A DNA stretch of 18,958 nt from Carnobacterium_A sp036639135. Lineage in GTDB: Bacteria; Bacillota; Bacilli; Lactobacillales; Carnobacteriaceae. Below, in pieces: positions 1-6,493 of the stretch. The stretch spans positions 1-18,958 of the forward strand of contig JAVWJE010000035.1 of NCBI GenBank assembly GCA_036639135.1, given 5' to 3'. Numbering within the stretch: position 1 is the first letter of the stretch; every line of letters starts with the position of its first letter. The notes below the pieces were generated by a model. That model had not been told where the DNA came from and did no database searches. It worked only from the letters and a program-made list of their open reading frames with translations. Both the position numbers and the translations under genes were made by a program.

Positions 1-53
1 CGGTACGTACGGTGGTGTGAGAGGTCGGAGCCGTAAGGCTCCTCCTACTCGAT
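1..53 (+). mobile_element. 3' end of a group II intron (domain V tail and domain VI)
   Basis: The first bases resemble the terminal part of bacterial group II intron RNAs. The segment at 1-24, with its GTACGTACGGTGGTG core, resembles the 3' strand of a domain V stem. A hairpin follows with stem GGAGCC (27-32), loop GTAA and stem GGCTCC (37-42), as in domain VI. The next bases are TCCTACTCGAT (43-53), a typical 3' end with a candidate unpaired branch-point A at 47. The intron-encoded reverse transcriptase and the 5' domains would lie upstream and cannot be seen. The orientation is the same as the genes downstream. The boundary at 53 is inferred from recalled intron ends and could be off by a base or two. 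The intron type cannot be assigned from this fragment. Confidence 0.72.
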
Positions 54-81
54 TATATAACAAAGCAAATAACAAAATATT

Positions 82-90
82 TGGTATAAT
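82..90 (+). promoter_or_regulatory. Extended -10 promoter for the LDH-like/yktA/suhB unit
   Basis: TGGTATAAT at 82-90 is a perfect TATAAT hexamer preceded by the TGn extension. No good -35 hexamer is found 16-18 bases upstream, which extended -10 promoters tolerate. It lies about 30 bases after the apparent intron end and about 75 bases before the likely GTG start, so it is well placed to drive 165-2254. No terminator is visible inside that unit. Confidence 0.55.
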
Positions 91-152
91 AAGAAAGATT
101 AGATAGATAACAGGCTTTCTTAATGCAATTAATAAGACTAAAAAGAGATACT

Positions 153-157
153 GGAGG
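153..157 (+). promoter_or_regulatory. Ribosome binding site that sets the GTG start at 165
   Basis: GGAGG at 153-157 sits 7 bases before GTG 165. The more upstream in-frame ATG at 123 has no Shine-Dalgarno sequence before it. This favours the GTG start. Confidence 0.7.
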
Positions 158-164
158 CGATTTA

Positions 165-1109
165 GTGGGCAAAGAACAAGAGAAAAAAATAATAATTGTA
201 GGTACAAACGAAGTAACCTATCAGTTTGCTTTCTTATGTATGTTAAAATTAAAATCAGTGGAATTATTATTTTATCAACTTCCTTTATTAGAAGAAAATA
301 AGATACTCGACTTAAGGTTTGCTTCTTCTTTTTCATCATCAAGTTCTTTTGCTATCGCTAACGTAAAGGATTTTCTTTCTACAGATTTGTTAGTCATTAC
401 AGCATCTGAAGAACGGAAACCTGAAGAATCTGATGATGAGTATATAAGAAGAAATATATCGTTAGTTAGGAAGATCATTAAAAAAGCTATGTCAAATGGC
501 TTTAGTGGTTTAATTTTAATTGCTACTGAACCAACAGATATGTTTACTTATCTTGTTTGGAAGTTTTCTGGTCTTCCTAAAGAACGAATTTTTGGATTAG
601 GTACTTTTATTGATTCCACTCTATTCAGAAAGTTGTTGAGTAAGAAGCTATCTGTATCCTCTAGAGATGTTAATGCTTTTATTGTAGGAGGAAGTTCAAA
701 GGACAGCAAAGTAACTACTTGGAGTCGATCTAATATTGGAGGAAACCCAATATTAAGTTTGATGATGGATAAGAAGAATAACTTTAGTCAAAATGACAGA
801 ATAAGCATTGAATCCATACTTTCAGAAAGAGAGTTGTTTGCAAAAGAAATAGATACTTATTTTACAATTGTGTCTGCATTAGTTAAGTTAACTCATTTTA
901 TTTTCGCGGATGAAAAAGCGTTAGTAACGTTAATGCACTTAGTAGATATAGACGATTTAGTAAACATTCCATTATCTCTTCCGGTTTTGTTAGGTAAAGA
1001 TGGGATTAAAGTGATCTCAAAACTTGGTTTTTCTGATTCAGAAAAAAAAGAGTTGACTAAAGTGGCAAAAGAAACTAGAAAATATTTAGACTGGATAGAA
1101 AAAGGTTAA
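165..1109 (+). CDS. LDH/MDH-superfamily protein lacking catalytic residues (probable pseudoenzyme)
   Basis: This 314-residue protein is colinear with L-lactate dehydrogenase: an N-terminal Rossmann strand (KIIIVG), a DLLVITA strand (75-80), the GLGTFIDSTLFR region (144-155), the W-S-x-x-N-I-x-G segment (186-193) and a C-terminal helix. By manual alignment to LDH numbering, the residues needed for lactate/pyruvate turnover are changed. Arg109 aligns with Asp90, Asn138 with Glu122, Arg171 with Leu153, and the His195 motif (G-x-H-G-D) reads GGSSKDS around 175-181. Only the Asp168 equivalent (Asp150) remains. The GxGxxG nucleotide motif is also eroded (GTNEVT). The reading frame is intact, so this is probably a conserved pseudoenzyme or a repurposed sensor, not a decayed gene. 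An upstream ATG at 123 would add 14 residues but has no ribosome binding site. The gene is followed 11 bases later by yktA. Its function is unknown. Confidence 0.8.
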   Translation: MGKEQEKKIIIVGTNEVTYQFAFLCMLKLKSVELLFYQLPLLEENKILDLRFASSFSSSSSFAIANVKDFLSTDLLVITASEERKPEESDDEYIRRNISLVRKIIKKAMSNGFSGLILIATEPTDMFTYLVWKFSGLPKERIFGLGTFIDSTLFRKLLSKKLSVSSRDVNAFIVGGSSKDSKVTTWSRSNIGGNPILSLMMDKKNNFSQNDRISIESILSERELFAKEIDTYFTIVSALVKLTHFIFADEKALVTLMHLVDIDDLVNIPLSLPVLLGKDGIKVISKLGFSDSEKKELTKVAKETRKYLDWIEKG

Positions 1110-1120
1110 AGGAGATTGTA

Positions 1121-1408
1121 ATGGAGAATAAGAGCTATAGTTACCCAATGGATTATGATTGGACAAAAGATGAAATGACGAAGGTTGTCAACTTGTGGCG
1201 AGCGGTTGAGTTGGCTTACGAAAATGGAATAAAAAGAGAAGAGTTTTTAATGAAATATCGTCAATTTAAAGAAGTCATTCCTTCAATTGGTGAAGAGAAA
1301 AAATGGAGTCGCCAATTTGAATCGATATCAGGTTACTCTGTTTATGCAGTAAACCAAGAAGCTAAAAAAACAGATAAAAAAATGGTTTATATGAACAAAA
1401 ACAAATAA
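1121..1408 (+). CDS. yktA: UPF0223 family protein (YktA-like)
   Basis: A small soluble 95-residue protein of the UPF0223 family found in low-GC Gram-positives. The recognised signature is the N-terminal Y-P-x-D-Y-D-W-T stretch (8-15), followed by a V-N-L-W-R-A-V-E helix and a central K-Y-R-x-F-K-x-x-I-P-S segment. The tail is lysine-rich. AAAGGAG 6-7 bases before the ATG gives a strong start. It begins 11 bases after the LDH-like gene and 54 bases before the inositol-monophosphatase gene, so all three are probably cotranscribed. In Bacillus subtilis yktA also lies near an inositol monophosphatase gene (yktC/suhB). No biochemical role is established that I know of. Confidence 0.85.
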   Translation: MENKSYSYPMDYDWTKDEMTKVVNLWRAVELAYENGIKREEFLMKYRQFKEVIPSIGEEKKWSRQFESISGYSVYAVNQEAKKTDKKMVYMNKNK

Positions 1409-1462
1409 ATAGAAATTAATTTCTAAACATGTTAACTTAAATATGAGAAAGGAAGTGAGTCC

Positions 1463-2254
1463 TTGAATCAACTAACTAAGCGAAATCAGTTAATAAAAGA
1501 ATGGATTTATGAAGCTGCAGAAGTATGCAAACTTTCTTTTAACCATTCAATTAATGTAGAAGAGAAAACAAATCGTACAGATTTAGTAACGAACATTGAC
1601 AAAGAAATCGAACATTATTTTATTAATAAAATAAACAACCACTTTCCTGCCGAGCGTGTATTAGGGGAAGAGGGCTCAGGCCACGATTTTACTGATTTGA
1701 ATGGTGTTGTTTGGGTAATAGATCCCATTGATGGAACGCTTAATTTTGTGAAACAACAAACTGACTTTGCTATCATGATAAGTGTGTATGAGGATGGGAT
1801 AGGTTATCTAGGATATATATATGATGTCATGAAAGATGAGCTTTATTCTGCTATAAAAAGTCAAGGCTCATACCTAAACGGAGAACGACTAGAGACTGTA
1901 AAAGATATTCCTTTAAGGGAAGGGTTAGTTGCGATTAGCCATCGTTTAATGGCCAGTGAACTAAACGATGAAGCGAGAAAGATTGGGAGAGCTAGCAGTG
2001 GTGTTCGCATGATTGGTTCAGCAGGCTTAGAGACAATACGTGTAGCGACAGGTAGACTAGTAGCTTATTTGGGAGCTTCTTTAGCTCCGTGGGATATTGG
2101 CGCTGGTAAAGTAATAGCAGAAGAATTGGGATTAATATATACTCAGTTAAATGGTGAAGAAATAGATATGTTACAGTACAATAAAACAATCGTTGCAACA
2201 CCCTCAGCATATAAAGAAATAATAGGAAATTATACAATTAAAAAAGAAATTTAG
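1463..2254 (+). CDS. suhB: Inositol monophosphatase family protein
   Basis: A 263-residue Mg2+-dependent sugar-phosphate phosphatase of the inositol monophosphatase superfamily, presumably cytosolic. The metal-binding motifs are present: L-G-E-E (67-70), W-V-I-D-P-I-D-G-T-x-N-F (84-95, with Asp87 and Asp90 as ligands) and the C-terminal W-D-I-G-A-G (210-215, with Asp211). The start is TTG at 1463, preceded by AAGGAAGTGA, a long near-match to the anti-Shine-Dalgarno sequence at good spacing. Bacterial members hydrolyse inositol-1-phosphate and related phosphates such as fructose-1,6-bisphosphate or NADP; the physiological substrate cannot be told from sequence. It is the last gene of the first unit. 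The symbol follows the B. subtilis suhB/yktC homologue. Confidence 0.88.
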   Translation: MNQLTKRNQLIKEWIYEAAEVCKLSFNHSINVEEKTNRTDLVTNIDKEIEHYFINKINNHFPAERVLGEEGSGHDFTDLNGVVWVIDPIDGTLNFVKQQTDFAIMISVYEDGIGYLGYIYDVMKDELYSAIKSQGSYLNGERLETVKDIPLREGLVAISHRLMASELNDEARKIGRASSGVRMIGSAGLETIRVATGRLVAYLGASLAPWDIGAGKVIAEELGLIYTQLNGEEIDMLQYNKTIVATPSAYKEIIGNYTIKKEI

Positions 2255-2589
2255 CCTAAATTGACGCGCTTTTTATTAAAAAGATAACGATTGTATCGTT
2301 TATTAAAGCAAATAACAATGAAAGAAAGAAAGGGTAGATAAAGCGGTTTTTAAAAGAATTTTAAAAAAATACCGTTATCATGAACTTTTTTCTTTTCAAT
2401 CTTTTGTTTTAGTGTTAGACTATACAAGTTGATAGTTGTCTTCATAAGTTTTCAATGCGTTTTCATTCTGAAATGGGCAGAAGCTTATGAAAATTTCAAA
2501 TGCATAAATTGGATTGAGTGATTTTCATATTGATAGATAGCGAATCAGAAGTATTGAAATAATGACAAGAATCATGGAGGAATATAGTA
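2255..2589 (+). other. 335-base non-coding gap and typA leader with hairpins
   Basis: No convincing gene is seen. The gap holds three fold-back elements. AACGAT/ATCGTT at 2286-2300 has a 3-base loop. CGGT-T-rich/A-rich-ACCG at 2344-2374 is an AT-rich hairpin. TTCATAAG (2441-2448) pairs with CTTATGAA (2484-2491) and encloses an inner TTTCA/TGAAA stem (2461-2473). None is followed by a proper T-run, so none is called a terminator. TATACA at 2421-2426 could be a -10 element but lacks a good -35 at 16-18 bases. The promoter for typA is therefore unresolved. The 2441-2491 structure lies about 100 bases before the typA start and would be in the leader if that -10 is used. Confidence 0.5.
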
Positions 2590-4434
2590 ATGAAAAGAAG
2601 AGAAGATATTAGAAACGTAGCCATTATTGCTCACGTCGATCACGGCAAAACAACATTGGTGAATGAATTATTAAAACAATCAGATACACTAAATTCTCAT
2701 AGTCAATTGGCTGAACGTGCAATGGATTCAAATGCCATTGAACAAGAGCGTGGAATTACAATTCTAGCTAAAAATACAGCTGTTAAATACAAAGACACTC
2801 ACATTAATATCTTAGATACACCAGGACATGCTGACTTCGGTGGCGAAGTTGAACGTATCATGAAAATGGTTGATGGTGTTGTTTTAGTTGTCGATTCATA
2901 TGAAGGCACAATGCCTCAAACAAGGTTTGTATTAAAAAAAGCATTAGAACAAAAATTAGTTCCAATCGTAGTAGTTAACAAAATTGATAAAGATGCAGCT
3001 CGTCCAGCAGAAGTTGTTGATGAAGTTCTTGAATTATTTATCGAATTAGGTGCAGATGATGAACAGTTAGAATTCCCTGTTATTTATGCTTCTGCTATGA
3101 ATGGTACAAGTGGACTATCAGATGATAAAGATGATCAAGAAGAAACAATGGATTATATTTTTGATACAATCTTAAAAGAAATCCCAGCTCCTATTGATAA
3201 TTCAGATGAGCCTTTACAATTCCAAGTGTCTCTTTTAGATTATAGTGATTACGTAGGAAGAATCGGTATTGGACGTGTATTCCGTGGTAAAATTAAAGTT
3301 GGAGATAGCGTAACTTTAAGTAAATTAGACGGGTCGACTAAAAATTTCCGTGTTACTAAATTACTTGGTTTCTTCGGTTTAGACCGCGTTGAAATCGATG
3401 AAGCTAAAGCAGGAGAGCTAATTGCTGTTTCTGGTATGGAAGATATTTTTGTAGGAGAAACTGTAACGCCTACAAATCATGTTGATCCACTACCGGTACT
3501 GCACATTGATGAGCCTACTTTACAAATGACTTTCTTGGTAAACAATTCACCATTCGCAGGACGCGAAGGTAAATGGGTTACTTCACGTAAAATTGAAGAT
3601 CGTTTAATGTCTGAATTGCATACAGATGTTTCTATGCGTGTTGAAAACACAGCATCACCTGATGCTTGGATTGTTTCTGGACGTGGAGAATTACATTTAT
3701 CTATTTTAATAGAGAACATGCGTCGTGAAGGATACGAATTACAAGTATCTCGTCCTGAAGTTATTTTACGCGACTTTAATGGCGTACAATGTGAACCTTT
3801 TGAATTAGTTCAAATTGATACTCCTGAAGAATATATGGGATCAATCATTGAGTCGTTGAGTGCTCGTAAAGGCGAAATGCAAGATATGGTTAATAATGGT
3901 AACGGACAAGTTAAATTAACTTTCTTAGCTCCTGCTCGTGGTTTGATTGGTTATTCTACTGAATTCCTTTCAATGACAAGAGGTTACGGAATCATGAACC
4001 ATACTTTCGATCAATATTTACCACGTTTAAAAACTAAAATTGGTGGTCGCCGTAATGGAGCTTTAGTTTCTACGGAAACTGGAAAAGCTACAACTTATGG
4101 TATCATGGGTGTTGAAGATAGAGGAACAATCTTTATCGAACCAGCAACTGAGATTTATGAAGGAATGGTTGTTGGAGAAAACTCTCGTGAAAATGACATT
4201 ACTGTTAATATTACGAAAGCTAAACAAAAGACTAACGTTCGTTCTGCTAATAAAGACCAAACAAACGTTATAAAAGCTCCTCGTCATTTGACTTTAGAAG
4301 AATCATTAGAATTCTTAGGTGAAGATGAGTATTGTGAAGTTACTCCAGAAAGCATTCGTTTACGTAAACAAGTTTTAAACAAAAACGAACGTGAAAAATC
4401 AGCTAAAAAAAATAAATCGTCACAACTGGGTTAA
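2590..4434 (+). CDS. typA: Ribosome-associated GTPase TypA/BipA
   Basis: A translational GTPase of the EF-G/LepA class, 614 residues, the usual TypA length. It binds ribosomes and is linked in other bacteria to 50S assembly and to growth under cold and other stress. The GTPase motifs are complete: G1 A-H-V-D-H-G-K-T (14-21), switch I R-G-I-T (54-57), G3 D-T-P-G-H (76-80), G4 N-K-I-D (130-133) and a G5-like S-A-M. The EF-Tu-like beta-barrel domain II, the domain III/V modules and the TypA-specific C-terminal domain follow, including the G-R-R-N-G region. The ATG has GGAGG 9 bases upstream. It appears monocistronic: a structured leader precedes it and a strong terminator follows. The lysine-rich C-terminal tail is normal for the family. 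Confidence 0.97.
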   Translation: MKRREDIRNVAIIAHVDHGKTTLVNELLKQSDTLNSHSQLAERAMDSNAIEQERGITILAKNTAVKYKDTHINILDTPGHADFGGEVERIMKMVDGVVLVVDSYEGTMPQTRFVLKKALEQKLVPIVVVNKIDKDAARPAEVVDEVLELFIELGADDEQLEFPVIYASAMNGTSGLSDDKDDQEETMDYIFDTILKEIPAPIDNSDEPLQFQVSLLDYSDYVGRIGIGRVFRGKIKVGDSVTLSKLDGSTKNFRVTKLLGFFGLDRVEIDEAKAGELIAVSGMEDIFVGETVTPTNHVDPLPVLHIDEPTLQMTFLVNNSPFAGREGKWVTSRKIEDRLMSELHTDVSMRVENTASPDAWIVSGRGELHLSILIENMRREGYELQVSRPEVILRDFNGVQCEPFELVQIDTPEEYMGSIIESLSARKGEMQDMVNNGNGQVKLTFLAPARGLIGYSTEFLSMTRGYGIMNHTFDQYLPRLKTKIGGRRNGALVSTETGKATTYGIMGVEDRGTIFIEPATEIYEGMVVGENSRENDITVNITKAKQKTNVRSANKDQTNVIKAPRHLTLEESLEFLGEDEYCEVTPESIRLRKQVLNKNEREKSAKKNKSSQLG

Positions 4435-4442
4435 CCTATTTC

Positions 4443-4482
4443 AAAAGTCTACCGGATGAACTTCATCCGGTAGACTTTTTTT
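4443..4482 (+). terminator. Rho-independent terminator of typA
   Basis: AGTCTACCGGATG (4446-4458) and CATCCGGTAGACT (4464-4476) form a perfect 13-bp stem with a 5-base loop. A run of T residues follows to 4482 and A residues precede the stem, so it could also act on the opposite strand. It begins 9 bases after the typA stop. Confidence 0.95.
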
Positions 4483-4840
4483 AGAATATAGTTTTATATT
4501 TTCTTTTTCAAGGAATAGATAATCATGCTAGATACTTAAGGTGTTGCTAACTAATAACTCACTAACACCTATTTGTTTTTAAATAAAATAATTTATAACC
4601 TATTCGATGACTTGAAAAGCTAATTATGGACAAATTTTACTATAAAATTATTAACTGGTCCATTTTTAGTTAAGAATCGCCCAGTTTGGATTTTATTTCA
4701 TTTACTTGTCCATTATCGCGTTTTAAAACAAAAAGCACTAAAAAGACTTCAATTTATTGAAAGTTTTCTTACTTTATAGCTAAAAATAAATAAAGACAAG
4801 GTGTGAAACTTGGTTTTATTAGAATACCTGTGCTTTCATA
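4483..4840. repeat. AT-rich non-coding gap with clustered inverted and direct repeats
   Basis: There is no supportable gene in this stretch. AGGTGTT (4539-4545) pairs with AACACCT (4564-4570) and is followed by a T-rich run to 4580, so it is terminator-like. ATGGAC (4626-4631) pairs with GTCCAT (4658-4663) around a perfect inner stem AATTTTA/TAAAATT (4633-4649), again followed by T residues. ACTTGTCCATT (4704-4714) is a near-direct repeat of ACTGGTCCATT (4654-4664) and is inverted relative to ATGGACAA (4626-4633). ACTTCAAT/ATTGAA (4746-4761) with a T-rich 3' side is another hairpin. The set could be a degraded small mobile element or overlapping terminators. The sequence alone does not decide. 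Confidence 0.45.
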
Positions 4841-4869
4841 TTGTTGGATGACGATATTGTTGATATAAT
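4841..4869 (+). promoter_or_regulatory. Sigma-A promoter of ylaN-ftsW
   Basis: The -35 element is TTGTTG (4841-4846), followed by a 17-base spacer and TATAAT (4864-4869). TGA directly before the hexamer also gives an extended -10. The predicted start is about 4876, leaving a very short leader before the ribosome binding site at 4884-4891. Confidence 0.8.
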
Positions 4870-4898
4870 AAAAATGTTATACTAAAGGAGGAAGATTT

Positions 4899-5210
4899 AT
4901 GCTAGATAATATTCAAAAAAAAGAGGCTCTAGACGTCTTATTAGATGACGCTACAAAAATCTTTCAACTCATTGATAACCAAAAAAATCAATTGTGTCTT
5001 ACAGGTTGTCCTGCTTTTAATGAAATTGTTGATACACAAATGTTTGGATTATCAAAAGAAGTTACCTTTGCAAAAAAAATAGGAGTGATCGATTCAGATG
5101 AAGGAGATCGCATTTTAAGCGATTTAGAAAAAAAATTGAATGATTTATATACAAAAGCTTACAATGAAAAAGACAATAAAATGATAAAGGGGGCCAAGGG
5201 CTTCTTTTAA
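4899..5210 (+). CDS. ylaN: YlaN family protein (Fur-interacting regulator family)
   Basis: A small soluble protein of 103 residues belonging to the YlaN (UPF0358) family. Recognised features are the N-terminal helix with K-E-A-L-D-V-L-L-D-D-A (8-18), a C-x-x-x-x-x-P-A-F-N-E-I-V-D-T-Q-M-F-G-L-S central block (33-53) and a helical C-terminus. Work in Bacillus subtilis and Staphylococcus aureus connects YlaN to iron homeostasis through binding to the repressor Fur; that is established knowledge of the family, not visible here. The start is secure: AAAGGAGG (4884-4891) sits 7 bases before the ATG behind a strong promoter. The gene directly precedes ftsW, an order also seen in B. subtilis. It is about ten residues longer than the usual ~92, through a lysine/glycine-rich C-terminal tail. 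Confidence 0.9.
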   Translation: MLDNIQKKEALDVLLDDATKIFQLIDNQKNQLCLTGCPAFNEIVDTQMFGLSKEVTFAKKIGVIDSDEGDRILSDLEKKLNDLYTKAYNEKDNKMIKGAKGFF

Positions 5211-5213
5211 GCC
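5199..5213 (+). promoter_or_regulatory. Hairpin across the ylaN stop, in front of ftsW
   Basis: GGCTT (5199-5203) and AAGCC (5209-5213) form a 5-bp stem with loop CTTTT, covering the ylaN stop codon. The only good Shine-Dalgarno-like sequence, AAGGGGG (5187-5193), is 26 bases from the ftsW ATG. Folding of this hairpin would shorten the effective distance to about 11 bases. This is an inference from spacing only. Confidence 0.4.
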
Positions 5214-5219
5214 ACTAGT

Positions 5220-6380
5220 ATGATAAAAAAGTTGAAGTATCTAGATCAATTTGTATTTATTCCATATCTTATTTTATCTGTGTTTGGTGTGCTGATGGTA
5301 TATAGTGCTAGCAGTTATGTTGCAATCAGCCAGGATAAAAATCCAGAATATTATTTTCTTAAACAAGCTATGTTTGTATTTAGTGGACTTTTTATTAGTT
5401 TATTTATCTTTTCTTTAAAATATACCGCTTTAAAGCATAGAAAACTAATAATGAATGCTATTGTAGTTACAGTAGGACTTTTGATTTACCTTCTTATTTT
5501 TGGTGAAGAAATCAATGGAGCAAAAGGATGGCTTGATATTGGTCCAGTTGGGATACAGCCAGCTGAATTTGCTAAAATATCTGTCATTTGGTACTTTGCT
5601 TATATCTTTTCTCGAAGACAACAGCGAATTGTAGGTGACTTTTGGTCTTCTATGAAACAACCTACAGTTTTATTCGGAGTCATCTTGTTGCTCATAGCTA
5701 TTCAACCAGACGTTGGAGGAGCAGCTATCATTTTATTCATTGGTACGATTATGATATTTGCAAGTGGAGTTTCCACAAAACTTGGGGTTACGATGGGAGC
5801 ACTAGGTATTGCAATTATATTTAGTGTGATTGAATTAGTAAGGATTTTTGGAACAAAGTTGCCATTCTTACAACCTTACCAATATGATCGGTTTTTAGCT
5901 TTTTGGGATCCGTTTAAAGTTTCCGAAAGTGCTGGTCTGCAGTTAGTTAATTCGTATTATGCACTTAGTAGAGGCGGTATTTTTGGAGTAGGGATTGGAC
6001 AAAGTGTTCAAAAAACAGGCTATTTGCCTGAACCTTATACTGACTTTATTTTCTCTATTATGGGGGAAGAGTTAGGATTGATAGGAGTATTGGTTATCTT
6101 GAGCTTGTTTGTTTTTCTTGTTTTAAGAATCTATTTAATTGCTATTCGAACAAAAGATCCTTTTGGTTCATTGCTTTGTATAGGAATTGCAACAATGTTT
6201 CTAATCCAAGGAGTAATTAATTTAGGTGGTGTTCTAGGCCTTATGCCTATTACAGGTGTTACATTTCCTTTTATTAGTTACGGAGGTTCTAGCTTGCTAG
6301 TTTTAGCTATTTCGATAGGGTTAGTTTTGAACGTTAGTGCAATGAATAAAAGACAAGAACTAGAAAAAAAAGCTGATTGA
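5220..6380 (+). CDS. ftsW: Septal peptidoglycan polymerase FtsW (SEDS family)
   Basis: A polytopic membrane glycosyltransferase of 386 residues that polymerises lipid II at the division septum together with a class B penicillin-binding protein. About ten hydrophobic segments are visible. Family motifs are N-G-A-K-G-W-L-D-I-G (99-108), G-I-Q-P-A-E-F-A-K (111-119), the extracellular Y-L-P-E-P-Y-T-D-F-I-F loop with the putative catalytic Asp275, and the signature P-F-I-S-Y-G-G-S-S-L (350-359). The FtsW assignment over RodA rests on the ylaN-ftsW-pyc context, which matches B. subtilis. It begins 9 bases after ylaN in the same frame and lacks a normally spaced Shine-Dalgarno site, so it may depend on coupling to ylaN translation. 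A terminator follows. Confidence 0.92.
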   Translation: MIKKLKYLDQFVFIPYLILSVFGVLMVYSASSYVAISQDKNPEYYFLKQAMFVFSGLFISLFIFSLKYTALKHRKLIMNAIVVTVGLLIYLLIFGEEINGAKGWLDIGPVGIQPAEFAKISVIWYFAYIFSRRQQRIVGDFWSSMKQPTVLFGVILLLIAIQPDVGGAAIILFIGTIMIFASGVSTKLGVTMGALGIAIIFSVIELVRIFGTKLPFLQPYQYDRFLAFWDPFKVSESAGLQLVNSYYALSRGGIFGVGIGQSVQKTGYLPEPYTDFIFSIMGEELGLIGVLVILSLFVFLVLRIYLIAIRTKDPFGSLLCIGIATMFLIQGVINLGGVLGLMPITGVTFPFISYGGSSLLVLAISIGLVLNVSAMNKRQELEKKAD

Positions 6381-6412
6381 ATTAAAGAAAAGTTACTCTG
6401 TAAGTAAAAACG

Positions 6413-6438
6413 GACTTCTATTTAAAGAAGTCTTTTTT
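6413..6438 (+). terminator. Rho-independent terminator of ylaN-ftsW
   Basis: GACTTCT (6413-6419) and AGAAGTC (6426-6432) form a perfect 7-bp stem with a 6-base loop, followed by six T residues (6433-6438). It begins about 33 bases after the ftsW stop and separates ftsW from pyc. Confidence 0.88.
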
Positions 6439-6493
6439 AATAGAAGGTAGTTTAATGAAATGAATTAAAATAATTAAGTGACTTAGGAGTGAA

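Noticed and set aside
123..164. ATG start 14 codons upstream for the LDH-like gene
   Set aside because: No Shine-Dalgarno sequence precedes it. GTG 165 has GGAGG at 7 bases and yields a normal LDH-type N-terminus.
1992..2237. Open frames on the minus strand inside the inositol-monophosphatase, typA, ftsW, coaD and comEA genes
   Set aside because: They lie wholly within clear plus-strand genes, have no ribosome binding sites or recognisable domains, and are shadows of the coding frame.
2344..2374. AT-rich hairpin after the inositol-monophosphatase gene as a terminator
   Set aside because: The stem is almost all A-T pairs with only CGGT/ACCG at its base, and there is no T-run after it.
4512..4530. 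GATAATCAT near the typA terminator, partly like a Fur box
   Set aside because: Only one half-site matches well, and it is more than 350 bases upstream of the ylaN start, so it is unlikely to act there.
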